A DNA stretch of 37,180 bases, taken from contig QEFD01000236.1 in NCBI GenBank assembly GCA_003086435.1, positions 1 through 37,180 of the forward strand. Direction: 5' to 3'. Shown piece after piece: positions 1 through 9,562 of this stretch; the first letter of the stretch is position 1, and each line of letters starts with the position of its first letter. This DNA is from Acidianus hospitalis. GTDB taxonomy: Archaea > Thermoproteota > Thermoprotei_A > Sulfolobales > Sulfolobaceae. The notes below the pieces were generated by a model. It saw nothing but the letters and a program-made list of their open reading frames with translations, ran no database searches and was not told the DNA's origin. Both the position numbers and the translations under genes were made by a program.

Positions 1-2472
1 TTCTATGTTAATAGAAAGCACGGAGAAGTACCGCAAAAAGAAAAGAATTTAAGATTAAAAATTACCCCTCACATTTTAGTTACAACTCCAGAAGGCTTAG
101 AAATAGACTTAGATTGGGCTACTAGATTTAGGGAAAAGTACAAGAATGTGAAATGGGTAATAGTTGATGAAATTCATGAGCTCATTGGGTCAAAAAGAGG
201 GGTTCAATTATCCGTATTGCTAGAAAGACTAAAAGATTATATAGGTTATGATTTCCAAAGAATTGGTTTATCAGCAACAATAAATGATGAAGACTTAGTA
301 GCCTCTTTCCTTTTTGGTTCATCTAGTAGACAATCAGAAATAGTAAAGGTTAATGATAAGAAAGAGTTTGAGCTTTCTATAGTAAAACTAAACTCTGCAG
401 GAGATATTTGGAAAAATGTTGCAAAGCATATAATTTCTTCTGTAGAAAAGCCTTCCTTAATCTTTACTAATTCTAGGTTTTTAACAGAAAGATTGCATGA
501 GGAACTAGAAGAATACGATAAGGATTTTTACGTTCATCACTCTTCAATATCTAGAGAAAGTAAATCAAGTGTTGAAGAATATTTGAGAACTGGCAAAGCT
601 AAAGGAGTTATTTGTACGAAAACTCTTGAGCTAGGAATTGATATAGGAGATATTAAGAAAATAATTATGTTTAGACCTCCTCCTTCAGTAGCTTCATTCT
701 TACAAAGACTAGGACGGAGCGGGCATAAAATTTATGGCAAGCCTAGAGGAGAAATAATTTGTATTTATGATCACGATTTACTTGAAGCTTATGCTATTAG
801 CGAACTAGCTAAGCTTGGAAAAGTTGAAAGACAAAGTATTTGTAAACCGCTTGACGTTGCAGCAAGGGAAATTCTAGGAATGATTTTACAATATGATGAA
901 GTAGAGAAAGAAAAAGCATACAAAATTCTTACGTCTTCATATGTTTTTAGGAATTTATCAGAAAAAACATTCAACGAATTGATAGAGTACTTAGCTAAAA
1001 ATAATTTAATTACAATAAAAGGGGATAAACTGAGCATTGGAAAGTTCTTCTTTAAATTATGGAACTTTAATAGGAATAATGGTTACTCTTGGTCTAGGGG
1101 GTTCTCAGAATTCTTCTCAATGATTAACAGTACAGATACATTTACATTAAAATGGGAGGATAAAAATATTGGTGAAATCGACGCCATATATGTATACAAG
1201 CACATTAGAAGTGGAGATATTATAAGAATAGGAGGAAAGCTATGGAAGATTATAAGAATAAACACTTCCAGGATGGTTATTGATGTATTGCCTGCAGATA
1301 AGGGAGACGGAGAAATTCCAGTATGGAGAGGAGATGGAATTTCTAAATCATATCTTTTACCCAAGGAGATATACGTATTATTTAAGGAGAAAAGAAAGGA
1401 AATTTCTGATATTATAGACAAATACGTTTCACGTAATCTACCATTACCATCTCCAAATGTCATAATAGAGGAAAAAAGAGATAAGGAAATTGTTTATTCT
1501 ACACTAATTAACGAGAAAATTGCAAGCACTTTTGCACACATTTTACTATACCTAGCTACTAGTAAAGACTCATTAAACAATTATGCTAGATACTCTATTT
1601 ATGGATTCTCAATCAATTATACGGAAAAAGACCTTCTAGAGGAATTGTTAAAATATAATGAGAAAGAGCTTAAGAGGATTATAATAAGATCAATATTAAG
1701 ATCGCCATTATTTATTTCTACATTAAAAGAGATACAGATAAGCTATGGAAAACTTGGAAAAATAGATACAAAAGAGGATAAGTTGATAATTAAAGATGCA
1801 TTAAGACAAACTATATCCAAGTATTTCTCTATTAAAAACACTATAAGATTTATAAATAAAATAAAAAGAGGAAAGATAAAAATAATAAAATATGATGGAA
1901 GTACTCCGTTGGGAGACGCTGTACTTTTACAAGCCCCAATTAAACCTTGGATTACTGGAATCTCTACAATAATATACGATACGCTAAAAGGAGGTGCTTA
2001 TACTTTAGCAGAACTTTCAGAAAGCCTTGGAATCTCACAAAAAAGCCTAGAGGCAAAGCTAAAACAGATGAGAAAACCAGAATCCAAATATAGAATTGTG
2101 AGTTTTATTGACGTAGATAGTAGAGAAACTAGATGGTGTCTAATGGAAGATTTAGAGAATATAGTAAAATCATGCGACTTCTATACCTCATTTAATCCTA
2201 TAAATAGCGACGAAACATTCATAGCATCACTGAGAGCAATAAATAGTACTACAACAACAGATTTAATATTCAAACCTAAGGAGATCATTGATAACCCAGA
2301 AGAGATAATTAGGCGTATACCATTTGAGGAAATAGGCGAAATGAGAATTAATGATCCTGTAGATCCCTTAGTTTATAATATATCTCCAAGATTCTATTAT
2401 GTAAATAAGAGAGTAGCCCCGTATCTATTATTAAATGCAGTAGCTTATATACAAAACATGAAGTATTCATAA
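1..2472 (+). CDS. Lhr-type DEAD/DEAH helicase, 5' end missing
   Basis: Superfamily 2 ATP-dependent helicase of the Lhr group (DNA/RNA unwinding, probably repair or RNA metabolism). The frame is open back to base 1, so about 823 residues are visible and the N-terminus with Walker A lies outside the window. Seen in order: TPEG (motif Ib), VDEIHE (motif II), SAT (motif III), IFTNSR (motif IV), LELGIDIG (motif V) and QRLGRSGHK (motif VI). A long C-terminal region follows, as in Lhr-Core proteins, which are usually about 900 residues. The GTG at 148 is internal because motif Ib lies upstream of it. The stop is followed within three bases by a C/D box sRNA candidate. Lhr is more likely than Hel308 because of the GRSGH form of motif VI and the long C-terminal region. 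Confidence 0.85.
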   Translation, partial: FYVNRKHGEVPQKEKNLRLKITPHILVTTPEGLEIDLDWATRFREKYKNVKWVIVDEIHELIGSKRGVQLSVLLERLKDYIGYDFQRIGLSATINDEDLVASFLFGSSSRQSEIVKVNDKKEFELSIVKLNSAGDIWKNVAKHIISSVEKPSLIFTNSRFLTERLHEELEEYDKDFYVHHSSISRESKSSVEEYLRTGKAKGVICTKTLELGIDIGDIKKIIMFRPPPSVASFLQRLGRSGHKIYGKPRGEIICIYDHDLLEAYAISELAKLGKVERQSICKPLDVAAREILGMILQYDEVEKEKAYKILTSSYVFRNLSEKTFNELIEYLAKNNLITIKGDKLSIGKFFFKLWNFNRNNGYSWSRGFSEFFSMINSTDTFTLKWEDKNIGEIDAIYVYKHIRSGDIIRIGGKLWKIIRINTSRMVIDVLPADKGDGEIPVWRGDGISKSYLLPKEIYVLFKEKRKEISDIIDKYVSRNLPLPSPNVIIEEKRDKEIVYSTLINEKIASTFAHILLYLATSKDSLNNYARYSIYGFSINYTEKDLLEELLKYNEKELKRIIIRSILRSPLFISTLKEIQISYGKLGKIDTKEDKLIIKDALRQTISKYFSIKNTIRFINKIKRGKIKIIKYDGSTPLGDAVLLQAPIKPWITGISTIIYDTLKGGAYTLAELSESLGISQKSLEAKLKQMRKPESKYRIVSFIDVDSRETRWCLMEDLENIVKSCDFYTSFNPINSDETFIASLRAINSTTTTDLIFKPKEIIDNPEEIIRRIPFEEIGEMRINDPVDPLVYNISPRFYYVNKRVAPYLLLNAVAYIQNMKYS

Positions 2473-2528
2473 ATAGTGATGAAATGCCCTAAAAGTTGAA
2501 TGGTGATATGGGCCCGTGTTACTGAATT
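2473..2528 (+). ncRNA. C/D box sRNA (2'-O-methylation guide) candidate
   Basis: All four boxes are present in the right order. C box GTGATGA is at 2476-2482, a D'-like TTGA at 2496-2499, a C'-like GTGATAT at 2503-2509 and D box CTGA at 2522-2525. The D'-C' gap is 3 bases and the guides are about 12-13 bases, as in archaeal sRNAs that assemble with L7Ae, Nop5 and fibrillarin (Nop5 and fibrillarin are encoded at 22.9-24.9 kb). The stretch GGGCCCG in the second guide is GC-rich compared with its surroundings. It starts directly after the helicase stop, so it may be processed from that mRNA. Targets were not identified. Confidence 0.72.
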
Positions 2529-2603
2529 TAATATATTTTTATGATCTAAATCAATACAACAATAGATTTATTTTTGAGAACTGTTTCTCATGTGTGAAGT
2601 AAG

Positions 2604-2873
2604 ATGATGAATAAGCCATTCGAGGTAGTGGTTAGTAGATCAAAATCCGTCGAAGATCACGTTTTAGAAATAATAGAAATACTTAATCACAATAGTAACG
2701 AAGTCGACTTAAAAGGATATGGATTTGAAATAAATAAGGCAGTAGATATTTACAACGCGTTAAAAGATAGATTAAAAGAAGGGATAACTTTAGAAGAGGT
2801 CTCGATAGGTAGCGAAACTAAGGATAGAAAAAGAATATCATATTTGTTGCTCAGAATTAAGAGAAGTTACTAA
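2604..2873 (+). CDS. alba2: Alba2, DNA/RNA-binding chromatin protein paralogue
   Basis: Small basic nucleic-acid-binding protein of 89 residues with the Alba fold. It aligns with the Alba1 gene of this window: GYGFEINKAVDIYNALKDR matches the Alba1 stretch [18 protein letters not shown], and VSIGSET matches IGIGSQ. The double-lysine KKP of Alba1 is replaced by SRSKS, as in the divergent Alba2 (Sso10b2) type that forms heterodimers with Alba1 and alters DNA compaction. ATG ATG gives two possible starts (2604 or 2607), and no clear Shine-Dalgarno is seen. The last 36 bases overlap the 3' end of reverse gyrase on the other strand, so the two genes are transcribed convergently. Confidence 0.88.
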   Translation: MMNKPFEVVVSRSKSVEDHVLEIIEILNHNSNEVDLKGYGFEINKAVDIYNALKDRLKEGITLEEVSIGSETKDRKRISYLLLRIKRSY

Positions 2874-5800
2874 GGATTTTATTTGCCCTAATATTTCAGT
2901 TAATACATTATCCGCATTAAGCTTGCCTCCAGCTATCATATCCATTTTCTCTAACAATTCTGCCGTAGTGCTCTCTGACACTAGAGATGAGAACTTAGAA
3001 TTTAAATAATTGTAAACGTTAATTCCTTTCTTTGTTGCTATCAATGCGTATTTCTTTTTACTTTCTACAATATATCCATGTCTCATTAATGTTTGAATAA
3101 TTTTTGCGTACGTACTAGGTCTGCCTATATTCTTATCTTTCATTTCTTTAATTACCTCAGCGTAGGTGTAGAGCCTAACTTTGGATCCTTTAGTTATTAT
3201 TGGATTAACTTGAATCTCGCCTTCTGGTATTTCATAAATTCTTGGCTTTAGAACATCTGAAAATCCTCCTTTTATACTAGTTAAAACTGTAATTTCACTT
3301 ACGTTATCTAGAACTTTTATTTGATATTTCGTGTATTTACCTATGGCCTCTTTCATCTGACTAGCTAAAAACCTCTTAAATATCATATCATAAATTGCAA
3401 AATGAGCCCAAGTAAATTTAATGAAGTAAGCTTGCGGATTATCTTCTATTTCCTTTTTTAACTCTTCCGCATCAATTGGCCTAGTAGGTCTTATTGCTTC
3501 ATGAGTTCCTTCATTACCCCAGCTTCTCGGTATGAAACTTTTTATTAAGCCTTTTTTATCTAAATATTCTTTAGCTATTTCTATTCCTTTATTTGAAACA
3601 TGTATACTGTCAGTCCTATGATAAGTTATAAGGCCAGATTCAAATAGCTCTTGAGCTATTTTCATAACTCTCTCTGCAGGAAGCTTATACAAATTATAAG
3701 CATCAATAAGCAGCGAATCCGTAGTATAAGGAGGTAATGGAAGTATTATGTCATCTTTATCTTCCATTTTCTTAACTATTACCTTATCTATTTTTACATT
3801 CTTATTATCTAAGAATACCTTATATGTATAATTTCCTAGTTTTATGCTAGCTACATAACACATGTTTTTCCTATATTCTTCAGTCCTCTTAGTTATCCAG
3901 CCTAATACTGGCGTCTGAACTCTCCCTGCACCGAAATTTCTATTAGAGAATTTTATCTGTAATAGTTTACTTAATTCAAATCCAACCCAACGATCTTCAA
4001 TCCTTCTAACTATTTGGCTTTTTACTAAGTTTAAATCAATATTCATAGGATTAGCTAATGCTTCCAGTATACCTTTTTTAGTTACCTCATGATATTTAAC
4101 TCTATAAATGTTTGGATTATAAGCTGAAATATTCGCTGCCACATCGAAAGCAATTTTTTCACCTTCAACATCTGGGTCTGTTGCTATGTAAACTTTCTCT
4201 ACTTCCATGGCTATCTTTCTTATAGCGTTAATTGTAGACATTGAGGACGAAATTAGCGTCGAACCGCAATATGGGCATTTATCGATTTCTTGAGAAAATA
4301 CTCTCTTGCAATTCATGCATTTATATAATGGAGAATAGTAAGGATACTTGTCCTCGTTGCGTATTTCTACTCCATAATATCCTATATTTTCTGTAGTTAA
4401 ATCAGCTACATGACCTTTAGTAGCAACTATATCTAAGATATGTACATTATTTCCGTCTACTATTACTGTCTCATAGATTGGAACTCCTGCTATGTTTCTT
4501 CTTGCTGGGGCACCAAACATCTTTGCAATAGTCCTTGCCTTTGTAGGAGATTCTACTATCATTAGGCCAGTGGAAATATGAAGTTCTTCATTTTTATCAT
4601 TTCTACTTCTTTCTATTTCATTTTTAACTTTCACTATATCTAAAGAGTCAAAATTAGTAGGATTAAAGTTATATATCATATACTGTAATTTGCGCTTTAA
4701 CATTTCATATAGCTTAAAATCATCTATTATTGTAATGGCTAAGCCTAAAGTGAGACCTCCATTTAATAACCTACTACTTCTACCTGAACCTTGCAAGTAA
4801 GTTATAGCGTCTGGATATTCTATATAAAATTCCTTACCTATCTTTCTTATTAAGAATGTATCTGAAATTACTTCATTAGAAACGGCCTTTAATGCAGATT
4901 TTATTTCGTCTATTTTACCTTCTAAAATCTTCTGAATCTCTCCTAGTTTCCCTGTCAGTTTTTGCGATTTAAGAAATGCAAGTTTTATTAACTGTGCTTC
5001 TGATGGGGACAACGATAGTATTAGATTATCGTCAATATTAACGTTAAATAGCTTTGAAATTTTTAGTAAAGTGTAAGGATTATAAATTGCCTGAGAAAGT
5101 CTAACTCTAGATTTGGGAACGCCATAGAATATTACATATTTTAACCTTTTTGGTTCGTCTATACCCCTTACTGCTACTCCATAATATGATGCAGAACCTA
5201 TAATTATATCTATTTCTCCGCTGGAGAATTTCTCTAAAAACTTCCTACCACTTAAAGCTATAGCTGTTTTAAATCCTAATTCTTTTAAGCTTTCGTTTAC
5301 CTCTTTTATCTTATCCTTACCATATTCTTTAGAAACTAGTATTAATCCGCCACTGCCTAATTTATTTACAATATCTACTACAGATGATGATGTAAACGCG
5401 TCTATAATGTTCCTAGCATATATTTGAGCAGTTGAAACGTCAAATCCAGTTATGTATTTTAAAGCCTTTTGTTTAATCCCCTTAGGTCTTAAAGTTGCAC
5501 TTGCAACAACTAATTGAGAGGCTGTTCCATAATACTTAGAAATCCTACTTTCTATTTCAGCAATTTTAGTCTCAATTTCATCTCTTTTTTCCTCTATTGC
5601 TAATAGCCTTTTCAATTTTACAAGCTTTATTGCGTCTTCATAAACTTCTTGCGGTATACCCATTAATGTTACCAATCTATCTACGGTTTTTCCGCTTTTT
5701 ACTATGGCGTCGGCATCGTCTACTGCCACAAAATCCGGCCTATACTCTTTTATTTCCTCAAAATTTCTATTTATATAATTCACTGTTACAATACTAATTC

Positions 5801-6296
5801 CTGAACCTACTTTTCCACAAGACGTCTTATCCCCAATTTTTTCCATTTTTTCACATATTTGTTGCATTAATGACTTTGTCGGAACAATATAAAGCACGTT
5901 TTTATTAGAGTTTTGTAAATAAGTTGAATAAACAATTATTGTAGTCGTCTTTCCCATTCCAGTAGGAGCAGACATTGAAAAACTAGAGCTTTCTACAAGC
6001 CTTCTTAACCAAAGCTTTTGTAAGGACCATGGTTCATTACCAGTTATTTTTTTAAAGTAATCAATTATTTCTTGTGATAATTGATGATAATAATACAAAT
6101 TCCAATATCCTTTCAGTTTATTTTCATGAACCAGTATATTGTATATTAGCCTTATTTTCTCATCTATAGATAGATTCTTGAACGGAGATATATCACCAGG
6201 CAAGCACTTAGAGCAAGGTAAACCAGCTAATGCTCTATAATCCTCCAATGGGCCTCCGCAATTTGGGCATGCTTTTAAAAATACTGAAGTTACCAT
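2838..6296 (-). CDS. rgy: Reverse gyrase, probably the TopR2 type
   Basis: Introduces positive supercoils using ATP, the hallmark enzyme of hyperthermophiles; 1152 residues. An N-terminal zinc finger (C10, C13, C28, C31) is followed by a helicase module with Walker A APTGMGKT (K116), motif II VDDAD and SATLRPKG. The topoisomerase IA module follows: Toprim start IVESPTKARTIAKMF, a second zinc finger CMNCK...CPYCG, the acidic triad ATDPDVEGEK, and the catalytic tyrosine Y892 in LITYHRTDS. It is divergent from alba1; from memory, the Sulfolobus copy next to the Alba1 gene is TopR2, and no TopR1 is in view. A TATA box (6325-6332) lies about 30 bases before the ATG, so the mRNA is probably leaderless. 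No disrupted motif is seen. Confidence 0.97.
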   Translation of the reverse strand: MVTSVFLKACPNCGGPLEDYRALAGLPCSKCLPGDISPFKNLSIDEKIRLIYNILVHENKLKGYWNLYYYHQLSQEIIDYFKKITGNEPWSLQKLWLRRLVESSSFSMSAPTGMGKTTTIIVYSTYLQNSNKNVLYIVPTKSLMQQICEKMEKIGDKTSCGKVGSGISIVTVNYINRNFEEIKEYRPDFVAVDDADAIVKSGKTVDRLVTLMGIPQEVYEDAIKLVKLKRLLAIEEKRDEIETKIAEIESRISKYYGTASQLVVASATLRPKGIKQKALKYITGFDVSTAQIYARNIIDAFTSSSVVDIVNKLGSGGLILVSKEYGKDKIKEVNESLKELGFKTAIALSGRKFLEKFSSGEIDIIIGSASYYGVAVRGIDEPKRLKYVIFYGVPKSRVRLSQAIYNPYTLLKISKLFNVNIDDNLILSLSPSEAQLIKLAFLKSQKLTGKLGEIQKILEGKIDEIKSALKAVSNEVISDTFLIRKIGKEFYIEYPDAITYLQGSGRSSRLLNGGLTLGLAITIIDDFKLYEMLKRKLQYMIYNFNPTNFDSLDIVKVKNEIERSRNDKNEELHISTGLMIVESPTKARTIAKMFGAPARRNIAGVPIYETVIVDGNNVHILDIVATKGHVADLTTENIGYYGVEIRNEDKYPYYSPLYKCMNCKRVFSQEIDKCPYCGSTLISSSMSTINAIRKIAMEVEKVYIATDPDVEGEKIAFDVAANISAYNPNIYRVKYHEVTKKGILEALANPMNIDLNLVKSQIVRRIEDRWVGFELSKLLQIKFSNRNFGAGRVQTPVLGWITKRTEEYRKNMCYVASIKLGNYTYKVFLDNKNVKIDKVIVKKMEDKDDIILPLPPYTTDSLLIDAYNLYKLPAERVMKIAQELFESGLITYHRTDSIHVSNKGIEIAKEYLDKKGLIKSFIPRSWGNEGTHEAIRPTRPIDAEELKKEIEDNPQAYFIKFTWAHFAIYDMIFKRFLASQMKEAIGKYTKYQIKVLDNVSEITVLTSIKGGFSDVLKPRIYEIPEGEIQVNPIITKGSKVRLYTYAEVIKEMKDKNIGRPSTYAKIIQTLMRHGYIVESKKKYALIATKKGINVYNYLNSKFSSLVSESTTAELLEKMDMIAGGKLNADNVLTEILGQIKSLVTSLNSEQQI

Positions 6297-6324
6297 GCTG
6301 TTTTTGTTCTATGTCTAGGACTAC

Positions 6325-6332
6325 TTTATAAA
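6325..6332 (-). promoter_or_regulatory. TATA box for reverse gyrase
   Basis: TTTATAAA centred about 32 bases before the reverse gyrase ATG (6296), the normal archaeal spacing for a leaderless transcript. The motif is symmetrical, but the + strand gene alba1 has its own T-rich TATA-like stretch at 6363-6374. Confidence 0.6.
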
Positions 6333-6362
6333 TCGAAAAACTAGATGTTACCTTGTCGGATA

Positions 6363-6408
6363 ACTTTTTAACTTAGAGTGAGTGTTTAATGACCGAAAAT
6401 CGGGTGAT
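6363..6408 (+). promoter_or_regulatory. alba1 promoter and Shine-Dalgarno
   Basis: The TATA-like CTTTTTAACTTA (about 6363-6374) would start transcription near 6393. GGTGAT at 6403-6408 is a perfect Sulfolobales Shine-Dalgarno, three bases before the ATG at 6412. This fixes the start there and not at the upstream GTG-type codon at 6382. Confidence 0.6.
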
Positions 6409-6411
6409 AAA

Positions 6412-6708
<297 letters not shown>

Positions 6709-6712
6709 GATT

Positions 6713-6738
6713 AATTTTTTAACATCTCTTTTCCCTCC
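6713..6738 (+). terminator. Pyrimidine-rich terminator after alba1
   Basis: The run TTAATTTTTT, followed by CTCTTTTCCC, starts a few bases after the alba1 stop. Intrinsic termination in Sulfolobales occurs at such U/pyrimidine-rich tracts without a hairpin. The next gene has its own promoter-like sequence. Confidence 0.4.
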
Positions 6739-6781
6739 ACTACCTTTAATAGGTTGGAAATAAATTAAGTTTTGATAGTAA

Positions 6782-7102
6782 ATGTCACAGCCCGCATATA
6801 AGGTAGAATTTGAAGGAAAAGCTAAAATAGGACAAATAATGGGAAATCTGGCTTCAATACAATTAAAGCCAGAAGATTTCTCAAGTCCATTATCTCTTCA
6901 AATGGCATTATCTAGAATCTATAATGAATTAATGAAAGCAATGTCACAAGGCCCACAAACCCATTACGTTGCTGATGTTAAATTCACGGACTCTTTAGGA
7001 AATCCAGTTTCTATAGGGGTAGATTTTGGAGATAAAATTCCGCCACTTTCTAAACAAGACGTTAAAGTAAAGATAACTATTGAATTTTATGACGAAGAGT
7101 AG
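6782..7102 (+). CDS. Conserved hypothetical protein, 106 aa
   Basis: I do not recognise a named family. The protein is soluble and acidic, with no signal peptide or membrane segment. A short N-terminal strand (YKVEFEGKAKIG) is followed by a helical middle (PLSLQMALSRIYNELMKAMSQ) and a strand-rich C-terminus (YVADVKFTDSLGNPVSIGVDFGD, VKVKITIEFYDEE), which suggests a compact alpha/beta fold. An A/T-rich TATA-like stretch (about 6757-6768) precedes it, so the mRNA may be leaderless. The 3' end overlaps the next reverse-strand gene by 26 bases. The overlapped end and the regular amino-acid composition support a real gene. Confidence 0.75.
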   Translation: MSQPAYKVEFEGKAKIGQIMGNLASIQLKPEDFSSPLSLQMALSRIYNELMKAMSQGPQTHYVADVKFTDSLGNPVSIGVDFGDKIPPLSKQDVKVKITIEFYDEE

Positions 7103-7352
7103 CCCTTCTTTTTAAATAATCAATTGACATTAAATAAATATATTCGTCAAAGTTTGATAATCTATATTCTAAGAAATCTACCTTGTTTATTAATCCGATT
7201 TTTTGCATATATTTTATAGCAGATAAAGATACTTTCTTAGAGAAGAAAGGTTTTAAAACATCTAATGCTTCACCTAGATTAAAAACATTATATCCAAATT
7301 TCCTATATAATAAGAAATAAATTACTATTTCCCTCTTTTTTAACCATCTCAT
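7077..7352 (-). CDS. Small winged-helix-like protein, 91 aa
   Basis: Function unknown. The order of secondary structure resembles a winged helix: WLKKREIVIYFLLYRKFG, then a helix (NLGEALDVLKPFF), then KVSLSAIKYMQKIGLINKVD as recognition helix and wing. It is basic at both ends, with no cysteine pairs. ATG at 7352 is chosen because GGTGA lies five bases upstream; the in-frame GTG at 7361 overlaps that site. The leader upstream carries an unusual structured element (7361-7420). It converges with the 106-residue gene. It could be a DNA-binding regulator, but this rests on predicted shape only. Confidence 0.65.
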   Translation of the reverse strand: MRWLKKREIVIYFLLYRKFGYNVFNLGEALDVLKPFFSKKVSLSAIKYMQKIGLINKVDFLEYRLSNFDEYIYLMSIDYLKRRATLRHKIQ

Positions 7353-7360
7353 GATTGTCA

Positions 7361-7420
7361 CCAGACGTCGTAAGCCCGGTTAGTCATCATCTATTCAGAC
7401 CTTACGAGCTCACGTCATCC
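7361..7420 (-). ncRNA. Structured leader or degenerate C/D box sRNA
   Basis: Reading the reverse strand, C' box ATGATGA (7384-7390) and D' box CTGA (7395-7398) are perfect and about 4 bases apart. The outer boxes are weaker: GATGA at 7415-7419 for C and CTGG at 7361-7364 for D. The same stretch can fold: CGTAAG (7369-7374) pairs with CTTACG (7401-7406) and GACGT (7364-7368) pairs with ACGTC (7412-7416), leaving a 5-base bulge. It is clearly richer in GC than the flanking DNA. It may be a guide RNA, or a structured 5' leader of the 91-residue gene. Confidence 0.45.
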
Positions 7421-7426
7421 ACTAGT

Positions 7427-7434
7427 ATTTTAAG
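7427..7434 (+). promoter_or_regulatory. TATA box for the 167-aa gene
   Basis: ATTTTAAG lies about 28 bases before the GTG at 7458 with no Shine-Dalgarno between, which fits leaderless initiation at this GTG. Its complement could also serve the reverse-strand gene, placing that transcript start inside the structured element. Confidence 0.45.
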
Positions 7435-7457
7435 GATTAAAGTTAAAAAATACTCTT

Positions 7458-7961
7458 GTGCCGTACTCTCAAGGAAAATTCTGCTTCCCATTAGAGGTTA
7501 AAGAAATAAGAAAAGGAGATATTATAGTAGTAAAACCTACAAGCGTTAAGTCTAATGGAGTTCAATTAGTTTTGCCTTCTTTGTCATTAATAAGTGAATC
7601 TTGCAATAGAAAAATTGACTCTTTAATTTGGGTTGACGGAGTAAGAATTCATGGGAATGAGGAAATAATATTTGATGGAGGAAAGTTCAAGGTACAAGGT
7701 AAAATTAAGGTAGAGAGCCCGGAATTTTTGCCTGGATACGTCTTAAAGAAATTATTAGATGATAAAGAAATTTTAATAAATAGTTTACAAGTAGATGGAA
7801 TACCTATAGTTAGTATAGAGAATTTCCCATTAATATACATTAAGAGAGACACTAATGGCTGTCTTAAAATTCATGTAAACTCTGTTAATAATCCAATTTT
7901 AGAATTAGCATCTTTATCTCTTTATTATTACATATCATCTGAATATTCCGAGGAAATCTGA
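7458..7961 (+). CDS. Hypothetical protein, 167 aa
   Basis: Not recognised. It is predicted soluble and rich in beta strands ([70 protein letters not shown]). It has no membrane segment, no metal-binding cysteine pattern and no catalytic signature. It starts with GTG at 7458, placed by the TATA box 28 bases upstream. Its last 34 bases overlap the 3' end of the XPB helicase gene on the other strand. Its place between chromatin and repair helicase genes is suggestive only. Confidence 0.65.
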   Translation: MPYSQGKFCFPLEVKEIRKGDIIVVKPTSVKSNGVQLVLPSLSLISESCNRKIDSLIWVDGVRIHGNEEIIFDGGKFKVQGKIKVESPEFLPGYVLKKLLDDKEILINSLQVDGIPIVSIENFPLIYIKRDTNGCLKIHVNSVNNPILELASLSLYYYISSEYSEEI

Positions 7962-9562
7962 ACTTCGTCTAAAATAGAATCTTCTTTCCTCTTCTTTGAT
8001 TGATATTCCTCTTGTGTACCAGCTACTATAATTTCGTAAAGTATTGCCCTCTTACCATTAACGGGTCTCAGTATTCTACCTAATCTTTGAATGAATTGTC
8101 TTCTCGAACTTGTACCAGTAACTATTATCCCAACGCTAGCATCTGGAATATCTAAACCTTCGTCGCCTACAGTAGTTAATGTAAGTATTCCGCTTTTCAT
8201 AAACTTAAACGTATCAAGAATTTTCTTTCTTTCATTTTTAGACATTTTTCCAGAAATTAGTAAAGTATTGAATCTTCTGGCTATTTCTTCTGCTTGATCT
8301 ACATATTGAGTAAAAATTAGAATCTTCTTTCCTTTCTCTTTATTTAATATCTCCTCTATTTTAAGCATTTTATTCTGAGCAAAATTTACTACTTTTTTAA
8401 TTTCATTATAAACCTTTAACGCTTCAATTGCATTATTATCCCCGTTTTTAGCTAGTACTATGAGTTCCTTCAATTTTTTATTCTTTGACAATACTCTAAA
8501 TTTATTGAGTAAAGTAAGATATTTCTTCCTCTCTTCAGTAGTTAAAAAGACCTTAACTTGTACTATATCATAAGGAGCTAAATATCCTTTTTTAATTAGC
8601 TCATCTACTGGCTTATAATAAACAATACCTCCCATTAACTTAAATAACTCTTCATGACGTCCATCTTCTCTAAATGGAGTAGCCGATAATCCTAGCCTTT
8701 TTGTTGCTAAAATTCCTAACGCTACTTCTCTGAATTTATCTGCAGGCAAATGATGGGCTTCATCTATTATTAATAAATCGAATTTATCACTTAATTCACT
8801 AACATGTCTAAATGCTGTTTGGTAAGTTGACAGTGTTATTTGTCGAATTTCTTTCTCGTTACTATAATATAAGCCGACCTCCGGTCTAATTGAGGAAAAT
8901 TTCATTATAGTTTCTTTCCATTGCAACATTTGCTCTCTAGTGAAAGTTACTATTAATGTGGGAACCTTTGTTTCTTCTATAGCTTTTATACCAATTATTG
9001 TCTTTCCTGCTCCAGTAGGTAATGCTATAACTCCACGATAATTGTTATCCTTCCATTTCTGTATTGCTTCAATCTGATAATCCCTTAAAGTTACGCTTAA
9101 TGAAAAATCGAATTTCTTAAATTCTAAATTTAATTCTTTTACCGTTAAACCATTCTCTATAAATAGCTCTTTTAAATCATAATAATAATATGGATACGTT
9201 TCAAAAACCTTCTCTTGTCTATTATACTTTATAGGTATGTTGCTTTCACTTTTCTTAATAATGTCCATAACATAAACATGAGGAGTAATTATCAATTTTC
9301 CTTCATTTATTGAAAATTCTATATCATATGTGGGAAGTAATTTTTGTAATTCTCTGTACTCTTCTTCTGTTAAGCTTACGCCAACGTCTTTTAATGTTTC
9401 CTTTATTTCTTCTGCTCTTACTCTATTCTTTCTTGCCCTTTCAATATCTATTACGAATTCGGAGACGCCATTTTCCCTACCTAAGAATCTAGCAAATGTT
9501 AAAAGTTTTGAGAAAGTATCCTCATCTAGCCACTGCGTTAAGTAAAAAGTCTTCGAGAACAT
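7928..9562 (-). CDS. xpb: XPB/Ssl2-family DNA helicase
   Basis: ATP-dependent 3'-5' helicase related to eukaryotic XPB (TFIIH, nucleotide excision repair); 544 residues. An N-terminal damage-recognition-like region (about 1-150) precedes the helicase core. The core has ALPTGAGKT (Walker A), IIDEAHH (motif II), [10 protein letters not shown] (motif III with the RED loop typical of XPB), ILIFTQY (motif IV), [11 protein letters not shown] (motif V) and [11 protein letters not shown] (motif VI). Sulfolobales carry two XPB paralogues. The one paired with the nuclease Bax1 is XPB2; no Bax1 is next to this gene, so this is probably XPB1. The upstream small gene overlaps its start by 41 bases, so the two are likely co-translated. 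Confidence 0.93.
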   Translation of the reverse strand: MFSKTFYLTQWLDEDTFSKLLTFARFLGRENGVSEFVIDIERARKNRVRAEEIKETLKDVGVSLTEEEYRELQKLLPTYDIEFSINEGKLIITPHVYVMDIIKKSESNIPIKYNRQEKVFETYPYYYYDLKELFIENGLTVKELNLEFKKFDFSLSVTLRDYQIEAIQKWKDNNYRGVIALPTGAGKTIIGIKAIEETKVPTLIVTFTREQMLQWKETIMKFSSIRPEVGLYYSNEKEIRQITLSTYQTAFRHVSELSDKFDLLIIDEAHHLPADKFREVALGILATKRLGLSATPFREDGRHEELFKLMGGIVYYKPVDELIKKGYLAPYDIVQVKVFLTTEERKKYLTLLNKFRVLSKNKKLKELIVLAKNGDNNAIEALKVYNEIKKVVNFAQNKMLKIEEILNKEKGKKILIFTQYVDQAEEIARRFNTLLISGKMSKNERKKILDTFKFMKSGILTLTTVGDEGLDIPDASVGIIVTGTSSRRQFIQRLGRILRPVNGKRAILYEIIVAGTQEEYQSKKRKEDSILDEVQISSEYSDDM

